Of a stretch of DNA of 64,000 nt, positions 1 to 10,734 are shown piece after piece. Made by a program: the position numbers and the translations under genes. Source of the stretch: Cytospora piceicola. Taxonomy: Eukaryota > Ascomycota > Sordariomycetes > Diaporthales > Cytosporaceae. Positions within the stretch are counted from its first letter, which is position 1; every line of letters begins with the position of its first letter. The stretch lies in NCBI GenBank assembly GCA_023375675.1, contig JALQBC010000046.1, positions 62,001-126,000 on the forward strand, in the 5' to 3' direction. The notes under the pieces are model-generated. The model saw only the letters and a program-made list of their open reading frames with translations. It was not told the origin of the DNA and did no database searches.

Positions 1-10
1 CCAAGCCACA

Positions 11-609
11 ATGTCATCGACAGCCCACCGCCGGCTGCTCCAGGAGTACCGCATGCTCACCAACAACCCACCTGATGGGATCACCGCCGGCCCCGTTTCC
101 GAAGACGATCTGCTGCACTGGGAAGCCGTGATCCAAGGGCCAGAAGGGACACCCTTCGACGGCGGCGTCTTCCCCGCCGAACTCAAGTTCCCCAACGACT
201 ACCCTCTATCACCACCGACCATGAAGTTTGTCGGGGAGATGTGGCACCCAAACGGTATGAACCCACCCCTCCTTCCTCTAGAGAACGCACACGACAGGGT
301 GTCGGAAGAAACCATCAGCATCGCTAACCCGCATTCGCCCCGCCCCCCCAAACAGTCTACCCAAGCGGCCTGGTCTGCATCTCCATCCTCCACCCGGCCG
401 GCGACGACCCCAACCACTACGAGCACGCCTCGGAGCGCTGGTCGCCCATCCAGTCCGTCGAGAAGATCCTGCTGTCCGTCATGAACCTGCTGGCCGAGCC
501 CAACGACGAGAGCCCCGCCAACGTGGACGCCGCCAAGATGTGGCGCGACCGCCGGGGCGAGTACGACAGGAGGGTCAAGGAGAGCGTGAGGCGGTCCCTG
601 GGACTGTAG
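11..609 (+). CDS. UBC7: Ubiquitin-conjugating enzyme E2, Ubc7 type
   Basis: Two exons (11-254, 356-609) give 165 residues, the same length as yeast Ubc7. The 101-nt intron has GTATGA, a GCTAAC branch and CAG. The UBC fold is complete: the LSPP motif, then [15 protein letters not shown] with the catalytic cysteine at residue 89. It is followed by the acidic-loop insertion ([19 protein letters not shown]) that marks the Ubc7/Cdc34 group and is missing from most E2s. In the family, Ubc7 is held at the ER membrane by Cue1 and builds Lys48 ubiquitin chains with Hrd1 or Doa10 in ER-associated degradation; that role is inferred from the family. Only ten bases precede the ATG, so the promoter lies outside the window. 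The gene converges on the rhodopsin-like gene downstream. Confidence 0.96.
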
Positions 610-1566
610 TTCTTTTTTTTTTCCCGGTCGGTGGCGGGCCGCGAGCGATGCGAGCGAGCGAGCGGGGTGGAGGGGGAGGGGGGGTTGGTATTGGGGTTCG
701 TTTTCGGTGGTTGGGAGGGACAAGACAAGACACAAAACTGGGGAGTCTCCCCGGCGGTGGCGCGGGAGGTCGAGAGGGTTGCGGGTCGTGACGGTATGCC
801 CCAGCCGCGTCAACCGCTGGCCGCACGCGGCAGACCTCCGAAGGACCCCAAGGTCAGACAGTTGGCGGGGATTCCGGTATGCTAGGGCCGGGGTGGTACA
901 AGATGGGTTGCGTCGCAGATGGGTTGCGTCGCAGATGGGTAACTTGCATAGCGTGGAGTTTATGGGCAGAGAGGGTCGTTATTATACGGTCGAAGTGAAA
1001 GTCAGAGGGGGGATGGGGCAGATATGCCAAATCACAGGCTTTCATTTTGTTCGGGTATCAATATCGACAGCGGCATCGGTTTATGCTCATTCGGTGCTTT
1101 TGGATACCACAATCCTGTTCTACACCCGGATCCACCGCACGTATCATTGCCACTTACATGTCCCGTGTCAGCATGAACGAGAAGGTGCAAGCAGAGGAAT
1201 GAGGCGGTTGGACGTTTGGAAATGTAGCCCATCAAGAAGGATCTGAGGCAGCTCGGAGCAAGGCTGTCTCGGCTCTCACACACGGTATGCTCATTCAATC
1301 ACAGGAGGCACGCCATCCGGCATCTTGAGTTGGACCAATGCCCGTTTCGCTCAGAGAAGAAGTTCATTCGATTGTTTTTATTGATTTTTTCTTTTCCAGT
1401 AGCCCGTCATCGATGCATATCTGTCTTGGCCAGCGGCGACTGGTCGTCATCGATGAACCCCCAGAGGGAACTCAGGAACCGAATACCGCGATGGCATCCG
1501 ACCGGCTGCTGTGGTCACAAGTTAGCAAGAGGGGGCCTCTTTCCTCTCTTCAAAACTGTCCACCGC
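610..1566. other. Convergent intergenic region with short tandem repeat
   Basis: This gap lies between the 3' ends of UBC7 and the rhodopsin-like gene. A T-run follows the UBC7 stop at once. A 16-bp unit (AGATGGGTTGCGTCGC) is repeated 2.5 times at 901-940. Open frames here show no family signature, and I see no gene. Confidence 0.6.
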
Positions 1567-3342
1567 TCAGCACTCACCATCGCGACGACTCGGGTACGTC
1601 AGCCCCTGTATGTGCTCCGACTCCTCGGAGCTCTGCGGCGTCTCGCCCGCCCACGCCAGCTGCCGGCCCCCCTGCTGCGCCGCCGCCGCGCCCTCGATCA
1701 CAAACACGTCGCCGCTCAGCGTCGACGCCTCGCTCCTGGCGCCGCCGCCGTCCCCCGCCGCCGGCACGATCCGCTCGTCCTCCTCCCCCTCCTCGTCGGC
1801 CTCGCGCAGCGTGATGCCGACCGTCCCGCCCCACGCCGTCTTGCCCCCGCCGGCCGTTATCGTCGTCGTCGTCGACGACGACGCCTTCGACGTGAGCGTC
1901 CCCTCCTCCTCCTCCTCCTCCTCCAGGCGCCGCCCCTTCTTCCCCCTCCCGCCCCCGTACGCCTTCTCGACGTCCTGCAGGGCCACGTCGTCGGGCCCGC
2001 CGCCCGGCATCCCGCCGTACCCGGCGCGCTTGCGGCCGGCCGACTTGGTGGAGCGCGACCCCAGGCCGCCCGTGCCGCCGCTCCGGCTCGGCCCGGTGTA
2101 GGGCGCGCTGGGGCTCGCCCCCGTGGACTCGAAGCCCTTGAGGCGCATCTGGCGGAGCAGCGGCCGGATGGTGACGAGGCTCGACGCCACGATGGCCACG
2201 CCCGGCTCGACCAGCGTCCAGACCATGGCGTCTGTCCCGGCGTCTAAGGATGGGCGGTCAGCAGAGGAAGGGGGTGGGGTGGGGGGGGGGGGTAGAATAT
2301 GCGGCGCGTGGCGTGGGGGTGGTGGCTTCCTTACATAGGATGTCTGACGAGTCCTCCAGGGTCGCCAGGTACTTCAACCGGATGAGCGTCGCGACTGATG
2401 CACTGAGGGCTTGGGGATTAGCATGGGTTTCCTTTTCATGGTATGATACGAGAACGACGCCAATATGGGAGGGCTCGTCAAGAATCCGGCAGGGGCGAGA
2501 AATTGGCAACTCACAAGATACCCATCCCCAGGATCACCACCACGGTCGCCTTGGACTGCGTGCTCATCTTGACCTGCCAGATCATGGGGATCGGCAGCAG
2601 CGCGTAGAGCCAGTCCGACACGATGGTCATGACGGACAGCGCGTAGGCCGCGTCGACGACCGAGGACGGCGAGACGCAGCGGGGGTTCGGGACGGAGGCG
2701 TCCCACTGGGCCTGGATGGGGCTGCACTGGAAGAGGTCCCAGAAGAAGGACGTCAGGGACCAGACCAGGACGACCGACATGCTGGCCCAGATGGTGTACG
2801 TGTACCGCCTCTGCACGGCCAGGCGGAGCAGGAAGAAGCCGATGCTCAGCTTGATGAACATCATGTTGAGTATGTACGTGGCGGTCGCTAGGGCTTGCCA
2901 CTAGATTGGGTGGTGTTCCTTGTCAGTCGTGGGCACGCGCGACAACCGGGGCCGACCGACCAGTCACCTCCTCGACCACTCACCATTGCTCCTCTTACTT
3001 CCACGCTCGTGGGCAGTGCCTTGTCGTGTCTTCCCATCCCGTTTTTGACGCCGAGTAATACGAAGACGCAAGAAACGGTGAATATTGCCTGTCGTCGTGG
3101 TGGTGGCGGTTAGTACCAAAGTTCCTCTCACCACCAAAACACACCCCCCCCCCTGGATTCGGGCTCCGTCGTACCTGAGCTGCGAGCATGAGCCAGTCAT
3201 CAAGCAGGAACCCCTTGGTCAGGTAGGCCCGCACGTACGTCCTCAGCCCGACGGACACGTAGGTCAGGGCCAGGAAGGCGATGGCGGTGCCCTCTAGGGG
3301 GCCGCCGTTATACTGGGCGAGGTAGGCAGCATCTTCGGCCAT
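1567..3342 (-). CDS. Seven-TM fungal rhodopsin-domain membrane protein (PTH11-like family, no CFEM)
   Basis: Five exons on the minus strand (3342-3175, 3088-2984, 2900-2515, 2402-2335, 2243-1567) give 467 residues. Conserved family segments are readable across every junction: FLLDDWLML in TM2, the stretch ending VRGAMWQALATATYILN, KLSIGFFLLRL, the cysteine-bearing loop (LFQCSPIQAQWD), WLYALLPIPMIW, MGIFASVATLIRLKYL, and AMVWTLVEPGVAIVASSL. These are typical of the fungal rhodopsin domain (formerly DUF3468), which includes PTH11-like candidate receptors. There is no N-terminal CFEM domain, and the protein starts a few residues before TM1. The roughly 150-residue cytoplasmic tail is low complexity (Gly/Ser, a run of Glu, Thr/Ser) and unusually GC-rich. 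Ligand and function cannot be read from sequence; a receptor role is family inference. Confidence 0.9.
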
Positions 3343-3476
3343 GGGGCCCGTCTGCGGTCGCAGGAATCACACCCAGGGGAGCGTCGTCCGTGTCGAGAAG
3401 GAAGAAGCAAGACTGAGATCTGCGCGTCAAGAACATGGAATAAATCAGATGGCCCGGGGATGTATATGTAGTATGC

Positions 3477-3481
<5 letters not shown>

Positions 3482-3521
<40 letters not shown>
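3482..3521. repeat. (TG)n microsatellite
   Basis: An uninterrupted TG dinucleotide run of about 40 bp, followed by degenerate GGTGTGGTGTGG. It lies about 140 bp upstream of the rhodopsin-like start codon. Confidence 0.95.
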
Positions 3522-3522
<1 letters not shown>

Positions 3523-4576
3523 TGTGGTGTGGTATGTGTGTGTGCCCAAATATGAAACAGGGACGGCCGAGAGAGGAAGTAGAAGATAAAACAAGACAAA
3601 AGAGCCTAGAAGCCGGAGGATGGGCGATCCCACGTGGGGGGGACCAGAACAAATACATGAGCCCGGCTGCCGCACCACTCAATCTCGACCAGCCCGTGGG
3701 CCGGGAGAAGAAGAAACAATCAGATGGTGCTCCGATGAAGACGAGCAAGTAACAGGGATCGATCCGCCACGCGATTGTCAAGGAGCTCTGCCTCCCTCCC
3801 CCCGTCCCCCTTCTCGACGCAGGAACTGCGACCCCGTTGCGCGTGTGTGTGTGAGTCTTCTCGGGGATTGCCCAAGGGCAGCATCCCGACTGGGGTCGGA
3901 AACATCTCTGTTCGTCCTCCCAGAGGTCCGTGAACACGGGACGTTCCGTGGGGGGGGGGGGTTATAAGCAAAGGAGAGGTGCGGAGGAGAGGAGGTGGGC
4001 ACGCTGGTGGGTATCCTCCCATGGTAGAGCAGCTGCAGGCACGGCGCAGAGGCGACGAATGGGGGGCGTGCCGGCTCGTGCTGTTGGGGAGGAAGTGTGA
4101 CACCCGGGCCTCGAGCCACCGCGAGGCGGAAATAACACGAGCGCCACGGGTGGTGGAGGGAGGAGGAGCCGCAGGGCAGGCCAGGCCTTTCCGGGGTTGT
4201 GTTCCGGGGAGGGGGATTACGATATCATTTGGATCGTGTGCGCCACTACGTGGTGTACACCACAGCATCTTGTCCCCGCCAGACACGAAAGACGTTAAGG
4301 TGATGTGATATGTGGGATGTGACTGTGACCAACCTGATAACGTGGGCTGTCCCCTGTAGAGATCATGTATGGGAGGGTGGTATTGTGGCTTGGGATGGTG
4401 GTGTTCCTGCATGAGAAGATGATGAGACCCGCATTGCGCTTGTGTGTGTGTATGCGTGTAATTAACTACCTAGGTAAGTATGTATGTATATATGTATGTA
4501 TATATATACAGGATGCTATCAAACATGCCTATTGTGTATATGGTGTGAAGTCTTGCCTGAGACAGTACTCTACCTA

Positions 4577-4608
4577 CATCCAAGAGAATATTCATCCAAG
4601 AGAATATT
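4577..4608. repeat. Tandem 16-bp duplication
   Basis: CATCCAAGAGAATATT occurs twice head to tail (4577-4592 and 4593-4608), exactly. It sits in non-coding DNA. Confidence 0.9.
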
Positions 4609-4690
4609 CAAACTGGTTGGCCTCTCTGGCAACCTTGATATTCAACCGCCGGCCATGCTAGATAGTGGGAGTCTTATCTTTTTCTTACCC

Positions 4691-4722
4691 ACATATACAT
4701 ACATACATACATACATACATAC
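4691..4722. repeat. (ACAT)n microsatellite
   Basis: ACAT/CATA tetranucleotide repeats, about seven units. A similar shorter TATG run lies near 4480-4505. Confidence 0.9.
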
Positions 4723-5194
4723 AAACTTGGTATCTGTGCGTCAAGGTGCTTTGACCTCTTGGTCTAAAAGACTCCACGGAGATACTGCAATGAATAGGGA
4801 GCTGGCTGGAGTTGGCTATCGAGGTCGAGGATGGGGTCCTCGGGATAGCATCCGTTTCCAGACGTCGCATGCCGCGCTAGTGTGTGTGTGTGTGTGGTGT
4901 GTGTGGGCTCCGGATGGTCGGAACGGAATTGCTGGGCTCGGCCAGTGGTACTAGTTTGAGCTGGTTTGGGTATGGGTATGGGTACGCCCCGCCCGAGATG
5001 GACGACGACGGCGATAAGGTTTTTTTTTCATTCGTGTCGAGGTTGCGAACGTGCATGCGCAGAAGCAGCACCTGAGCTTCCTCTTATACACACAGTATGT
5101 ACATACATACATGGCAGCATCACGAGTCGTCTTCGTGGCGTGGACTGATGTGACGCTGGTTGCGAGACTGATTCGTCAAACTACATAAGTAACG

Positions 5195-5225
5195 AAAAAG
5201 AAAAGAAAAGAAAAGAAAAGAAAAG
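5195..5225. repeat. (AAAAG)n microsatellite
   Basis: Six AAAAG pentamer units in a row in non-coding DNA. Confidence 0.9.
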
Positions 5226-5280
5226 ACAATACAACAATAAACCACGGCCCGTTGCGGTCCCGAATGTCGGGACGGATCCA

Positions 5281-5463
5281 TACATATTTAAGTACATACT
5301 AATTAGTACATACTAATTAAGTACTCCAGTCTGTGTAACTGTGTATGTACCACAGTACAGCACCCTGACAGCACCTGACTACGAAGCATACCTACTTCAG
5401 TACATACTTGAGTACATACTTGAGTAGATACTTGAGTAGATACATAGTCTACAGTACAGTATC
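5281..5463. repeat. Degenerate AGTACATACT/TTGAGTA repeat tract
   Basis: AT-rich tract with repeated AGTACATACT, AATTAGTACATACTAATTAAGTAC and ACTTGAGTACATACTTGAGTAGAT units. Many units are partly palindromic (AGTACT, TTAAGTAC). The unit family resembles the ACCTAGGTA-type motifs elsewhere in the window. Confidence 0.8.
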
Positions 5464-6191
5464 TACCTACCTACTTACCTAGATCCTCGGCCCTGCTTCC
5501 GGGCCCGCAATTGATCGACGATTTATCCCCGAGGCCCCCATGGCCTTGAAAAAAATCATTCAAAGCATTCAGGCCTTCAGGCATCGTGCTGTCCAGATCG
5601 GGCATCCTCGACGATGACAAATTCGAAATCACCTCACGAAAAAAAGACCAGATTGTACATAGGTAGAACATCTGCCAGGCCCAAAGATTTCCCTGCGGAC
5701 GGACCACTCCGTCCTGAATCCTTAGCACCCTTGAAATCTTACCACGGGTCTTAAACATCAATGCACCACGCTTTGGTCTCGTCCATGGACCACTGAAGGG
5801 GTTCTGCTCGAGGCGTTGCGGAGAGGGGCTAGAAAGGTCTGGAGGCCGCTCGTGTATAGGAGGTTTGGTGGTGATTGGAGGCATACGCATTGAGATGCTT
5901 GGCGGTTACTAGTCACTGATAACATCCATGGTACGGCTACACGAATACTTAAAAGTACCACCCAGATTTCGACACGGTAGAGTACCTAGGTACGCACACG
6001 CCATACCAAACATCTAGCCACCCAAGTGTCCAACCCGAGTCTATGAGCTGGCCTCAGAGGTATCTACGTATCTACAGAGGCCGGGAACACCACCACCCAC
6101 CCCCCCCCCCCAAACGCCCATCCACCAAGACACGAGAGAGCCAATCCTCCTCCACCAGACCTGACCACCACCACCACCACCACCCCCCCCC

Positions 6192-7146
6192 CTAATCGAC
6201 CCTCCCGTGCGCCCCGCCGCCCTCCAGCAGCGCCTCCCCCTCGCCCCCCTTGCCCTCGGCGCCGCGGTACAGGACGTAGTGCTGCGCGAAGAAGACCAGG
6301 TCGTACAGCATGCTCACGTTGCCGAGCGCCAGCTTGACCGGGTTGCCCGTGACCCCGCCCCAGTCCCCCTGCGTCGCGCTGTCGAGCGCCAGCTGCCCGA
6401 TGCTCAGCACCCCGCCCGCGAAGTCCAGCAGGATCTGCCAGATGGACCACCCCGCCGTGCTCCGGTTGCGCGCGTTGGCCGCCACCTGCGGCGTGTACTT
6501 GATGAGCGTCACCCACAGCTTGACGTAGCCCACCGCGTACACGGCGTCGAGCCAGCACCAGCCGTCGGCGGCGGCGGCGTCGGGGGCGGAGCCGGCGCCG
6601 ACCAGGACCACCACGGTGGCGACCCCCGCCACGCACCCCAGCGCCGTGCCGGCGATGAACCGGCTGGGCCTGTCGCCCTGGGACGGCGTGAGGCCCCAGG
6701 CCGAGGGCACGAGGTACTGCGACGCGGTGATGACCGAGAGGACGAGCCCGTGCGCCGCGAAGGCGACGTCGTTGAAGGCCACGGCGGGCGTGTGGCCGTC
6801 GTGCCGCGCGGCGTACTGCTCGCGGACGACGGGGCTGTAGTAGAAGGCCGTGTTGGACACGAGGTAGGCGAGGAATCCTATATGAGGCCGGATGTCAGGT
6901 TCTGAGGGAAAGACACGGAGAAGGAGGAGGGGAAAGGAAAGGAAAGGAAAGGTAAGGAAAGAAAAGTCATGAGAAAGAAGGCTCCGCCATACCCAGACAG
7001 TTAATCAAGGGGAAGTCAACCGTCGTCCCCGAGGTCGACTTGCGACGGAAGTTGAGCAGCGGCTGCGGGTAAAAAGACAGCGACCAGCACAAGGTGTAGA
7101 TCCAGCCGAAGAGGCCAGATAGGACCTGGAGGAAGCCGACTGCCAT
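6192..7146 (-). CDS. Cystinosin homologue (PQ-loop lysosomal/vacuolar cystine transporter)
   Basis: Two exons (7146-6993, 6877-6192) give 279 residues; the intron is GTATGG...ATATAG. Both signature PQ-loops are present: YPQPLLNFRRKSTSGTTVDF near residues 26-45, and YTPQVAANARNRSTAGWSIW in the second half, each followed by a conserved aromatic/Asp-containing helix. The hydrophobic pattern fits seven membrane segments. Known cystinosins (human CTNS, yeast Ers1) export cystine from lysosome or vacuole with protons; I infer the same here. The mammalian C-terminal GYDQL sorting signal is not seen; the tail is short and Gly/Glu-rich. Exon 2 is almost saturated for G/C at third codon positions, unlike the downstream carrier gene. 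Confidence 0.93.
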
Positions 7147-7469
7147 GGTTGCTTTGCTATAACGTGGAATCCATGCGTAGGAGTAAACGGACGAAGAAGA
7201 CGGGTCGAGGAAAAAAGAGGTATATACGTATTACCTAGGTGTATACACAGTAGAGCAAAAGGTGCTTATTTCGAGTCGAGCATAAGCAGCGGGAACGAAT
7301 GAAGCCGATCGCGTCATTCGACCCGGCGTGCTGGATGGAGCCTGTACGGTGTAGCACGCAACGGCCCTTGATCCGCACCCCGCAATGTTTCGACTCTCCT
7401 TATCAGCTGGGCTTATCGGTCGGTCTTACGTACGCCAGTCCACAACCATATTATACCTACGCCTGCTAC

Positions 7470-7489
7470 GTACCTACCTAGGTAGGTAC
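7470..7489. repeat. Perfect 20-bp palindrome
   Basis: GTACCTACCTAGGTAGGTAC is its own reverse complement. It is the longest member of a palindrome family seen at many intergenic sites in this window. Confidence 0.95.
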
Positions 7490-7583
7490 CAGTGGTACAT
7501 ACTTGCTTGAGTACGTAGGCCACCTCTCAAGGAGACAAAAGGGCATTTTGAAAACATCTAGAATTGAGCCATTGTCATTCATG

Positions 7584-7647
7584 TGTCTGTCTGTCTGTCC
7601 GTCTGTCTGTCTGTCTGTCTGTCTGTCTGTGTCTGTCTGTCCGTCCA
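7584..7647. repeat. (CTGT)n microsatellite
   Basis: About 15 CTGT units with a few CCGT interruptions. Confidence 0.95.
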
Positions 7648-8476
7648 TCTAGCTGTATACCGCAACCTCGATGACCTCAAACTTCCGACCATATCCTGAC
7701 ACACACTTTGCTCTTCCTCCCTCCCTCTCCCTCTTCCTCTCTCTCTCCCTTTCTCTCTGTTCATATGTGAAATTTACATGGAGTAGAGGATGTCGATTGG
7801 ACACGACCTGAATTTCCTCTTGGAAACTCTCCTCCAATACTCTATCTAGTCCCACACGCCGTCTATATGATGTCGGTGTCATCTATTTCGGGCCAAACGA
7901 GGTCTAAACGATCCTCTAAGAACTTCGCATCTCTTTCGGTAAGAATCGGGGATGTGCTGATAAGGCGTCAAATAAAACTTGGAAGACATCTGTCTTCAAG
8001 ACCCTGCGAGAAAGTGACGAGACGGCGGTGTAAATAAAAGGCAGATGATTTGCCTCATCCAGGGGGGAGGGGTAAACTGTTCAACATCCAAAAGCAAGAA
8101 AGAAACTAGTAAAGTTAAGAGGACAAGAATCGTACGTAATACGCAAATTGAAAGTAAATCAATATCTCCCTGGTTGAAATTCCGTTAACGCCATAATGCT
8201 CTTCCATGCATGCATATAGTCGTGCATCATTGAAGGCTTTCGCCCTTTGTTCTGCCAGCCCGAGAGCTGTACATTGTATTTTGGATTTGTATCTCCTGTC
8301 GTTGCCGTCGGGTGAATCCAGGTCCCCTCGCTACCTAGCAGCTAGGAACGCGCCCCCCCCCCCTGGGTGCGGAGAAGAAGCCTTGGAGAGGGGACGTGGA
8401 AGGTCACATCCGGCAGTAGCTGTGTGGCCTGGTGGCCTGACCGGTAGAAGTCATTCGATTTCTAGCATCGGGACCA

Positions 8477-10734
8477 TTACGCCCGGGCATTGCTGCCCTG
8501 CATGAAAGAGGGAAGAGTCTTCCAGGCCTTTGCATCTGGCATCTTGGTCTTTCCGAAGTCCTCATCGAGATCCAGGATGATCTTGAGCGAGTTCCTGCTT
8601 CGCGCGAACGGACTCGTATCGACCTTCTCCCGGAGAGTCGACATGGCCTCGGCGACACCCGTGGGACTGTGTGACTGAGTCTTGTTGCCCGGGTACGGGA
8701 GGACGCCCTGGAGGACCTCGTATGCGGCGAGGGTGAAGCCGAATTGCGGAGACGATCGGAAAATACGGGCAGGGCCGCCCTTGAAGAATGCACGGAATCC
8801 CTCTTCCTTCCAGATCGTCTTGGCCGCATGCGTCAGGCCGGTGTAGGTGGTATCACCTTTGCGGGCTTCGACCTGGAGGCGCGTCTTGATCACGTCGGCC
8901 GGGGTAGTGAAGTACGCTGCGGGCATACCGGCAATCGCGCCAGCGGACAAGAGCTGGAGAATTCCCAGCTTCTTGGTTGGGGATTCACCAAACATGTCCC
9001 GCTTGAGGTGGCTGTAGGTCGGGAAGTAGATGGCCGAGAATGGGACATCGCGCAACAAACATGCTGACGCTCCCTTGTAGAGACCGACGAGACCGAGGTT
9101 ACGGATAATCCACATGGCCGATCGCTTAGGGGCGTTCTCAACACCTTTCTTGACAGCTTCGCCTTGGACCTGCAGTCGAATCTTGACAATCTCGAGGGGG
9201 TTGGTAAAGACCTGATACATAACGACCGGTTAGCGTACTGTTCCAGTGTCGCACGTACATTGCAAAGCATGTTACTGACCACTTGACAGGCACCGGCACT
9301 TCCTCCCGCCAGGAGCTCAGCACCCAGCGGAATCGTGCCCGTCTTCTTGTCCGTGAAGATTCCTCGCACGAGATCGTTGACAGTCAACTTGATGGCCTTC
9401 TCTGGTGCTACGCCGATCAGTTGTGGCACAACACCCGAGTACAGGCCCAGGAACCCTTCGTTGCGGACCACCTTCCGGAAGCAATCAATTGAGTTGTTAT
9501 ACAACTGATTTCCGGGTGCGGCGCTTCTCTGGTTCTGCATGCGCGTCTTGACCAGGTCGATCGGGTAAACCATAAATGCTCCAAATGCACCAGCCACGCT
9601 TCCGAGTGCAAAGTTGTATCCCGACTCCAGAACTTTCGAGAAGAAGGACACCGTCTTCGTCTTAGCTTGGCTCACCATGGCCCTGCCTTGGTCGTCTTCG
9701 TAGGCTGGGCTCCTCCAGGATGGATCCAATACCTTGGCGAAATCAGTCAGACCGAGACGGCCCGATGGCTCGTCCATGCTGGCGAAGTGGAACAGGATGT
9801 CGGCCTCCATTGGCGTGAAGAGAGAGAAGCGGGTAACCCTGGCGGCTTGGTTCAAGAACTCGGTGCGGGTGATCCTGCCATCAGTACTCTTGGCGCACGC
9901 CCGGCGGACAATGAGCTCTACCAGGTCCATTTCCTTAATCATGTTCTGGAAGGCACGAACGTTCGCGTATGACACTTTGCTGCCCTGCGAGATGTTGCAC
10001 AGGGTACTCAAATTGTCCAAGACATGGTCGGAGAGCTTGTGCTTGGAGGTCTCGAGGATGATGCGCTCGAAGTCTTCGGGCTCAATGTATCCATCTCCGT
10101 CCTTGTCGAAGAGGAGGAACGCCTGGCGGATTCTCTCCCCCTGCAGGCCGCGGAGCATCTGCGAGAACTGCTGGTAGTCCAGATCGTGGCGCTTCTTGGT
10201 GCTGCCGATGTACAGCTTGGCCCATTCACAGTCCCAGTCGAAGGGGATGCTGTCGGCTCCCTTGTTTGTCTCGTACAGCTTTCGAAAATCATCGTACTTG
10301 ACGCTACCGAGGCGCCCGATGTCGAATAACCGAAAGGCGATCTCGTACTCGGCATCGGCCTTGTTCAGGATGTTCTCGAAGTAGACCCAGTCTGCCATGT
10401 TGATTCTACCTTTACCCTGGCGATCGGCGACGTGAAAAAGCAGTGTGTACTGCTCTCTCTTGATCTTGTGCTGTTTTGGGGGCGGACGGTCAGGCAACCG
10501 ACATTCTGCAGCATCCTGGAGAAACACGGGCGGGGATGAACTTACATAGTCCTCATCAGGTGGCGCGACAGCATCGATGAACTCGTCAGGGCCCAGGAAG
10601 AGCTCGCCGGTCTCGGGGTCTGTGAGTGCATTGGAGTTGAATCTGGCCTTGGCCTGGGTAGAGACATGTATTGGTTCCTCGGAGCCAATGAGGCTCTCCT
10701 TTACGGCCTCCTTCACAGCGACCGCCTTGGCCAT
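8477..10734 (-). CDS. AGC1: Mitochondrial aspartate/glutamate carrier, calcium-regulated (EF-hand + Solcar)
   Basis: Three exons (10734-10546, 10470-9280, 9211-8477) give 704 residues. The N-terminal half carries EF-hands; the clearest loop is [12 protein letters not shown] at residues 185-196. The C-terminal half has three mitochondrial-carrier repeats with PIDLVKTR (366-373), [11 protein letters not shown] and [11 protein letters not shown] signatures. This layout is that of the aragalar/citrin group rather than yeast Agc1, which lacks the EF-hands. Known role: exchange of matrix aspartate for cytosolic glutamate plus H+ across the inner membrane, feeding the malate-aspartate shuttle, with Ca2+ sensed in the intermembrane space. 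Intron 1 (75 nt) is in frame and has no stop. For intron 2 I chose donor GTCAGT at 9279 because it restores the conserved [16 protein letters not shown]; a stronger-looking GTACGT donor lies 24 nt downstream. Confidence 0.94.

Larger units (their letters stand above)
3343..6191. other. Repeat-rich intergenic region (2.8 kb)
   Basis: This is the upstream region of the rhodopsin-like gene and the 3' flank of cystinosin. It contains several microsatellites, listed separately, and dispersed TACCTAGGTA palindromes at 4467-4476 and 5982-5993. A minus-strand open frame of 139 codons at 5890-5471 has no recognisable domain and I do not call it a gene. Confidence 0.6.
7147..8476. other. Intergenic region upstream of cystinosin
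   Basis: No gene supported. It contains ACCTAGGT at 7233-7240, a perfect 20-bp palindrome at 7470-7489, a CTGT tract and a CT-rich stretch at 7710-7760. The half nearest 8476 is the 3' flank of the carrier gene. Confidence 0.6.

Noticed and set aside
199..813. 204-codon antisense frame overlapping UBC7 and other long frames opposite real genes
   Set aside because: It is the mirror of a high-GC coding exon; the plus-strand UBC7 model is complete and conserved.
1330..2247. 305-codon Arg/Leu-rich plus-strand frame
   Set aside because: It is the complement of the GC-rich last exon of the rhodopsin-like gene.
5471..5890. 139-codon minus-strand frame with an intron-like GTAAGA...CGCAG inside
   Set aside because: No domain is recognisable, splicing leads quickly to a stop, and the surroundings are repeats.
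7584..7647. Tandem repeats considered as CRISPR-like or satellite arrays
   Set aside because: They are simple tetranucleotide microsatellites with no spacers; the genome is eukaryotic.
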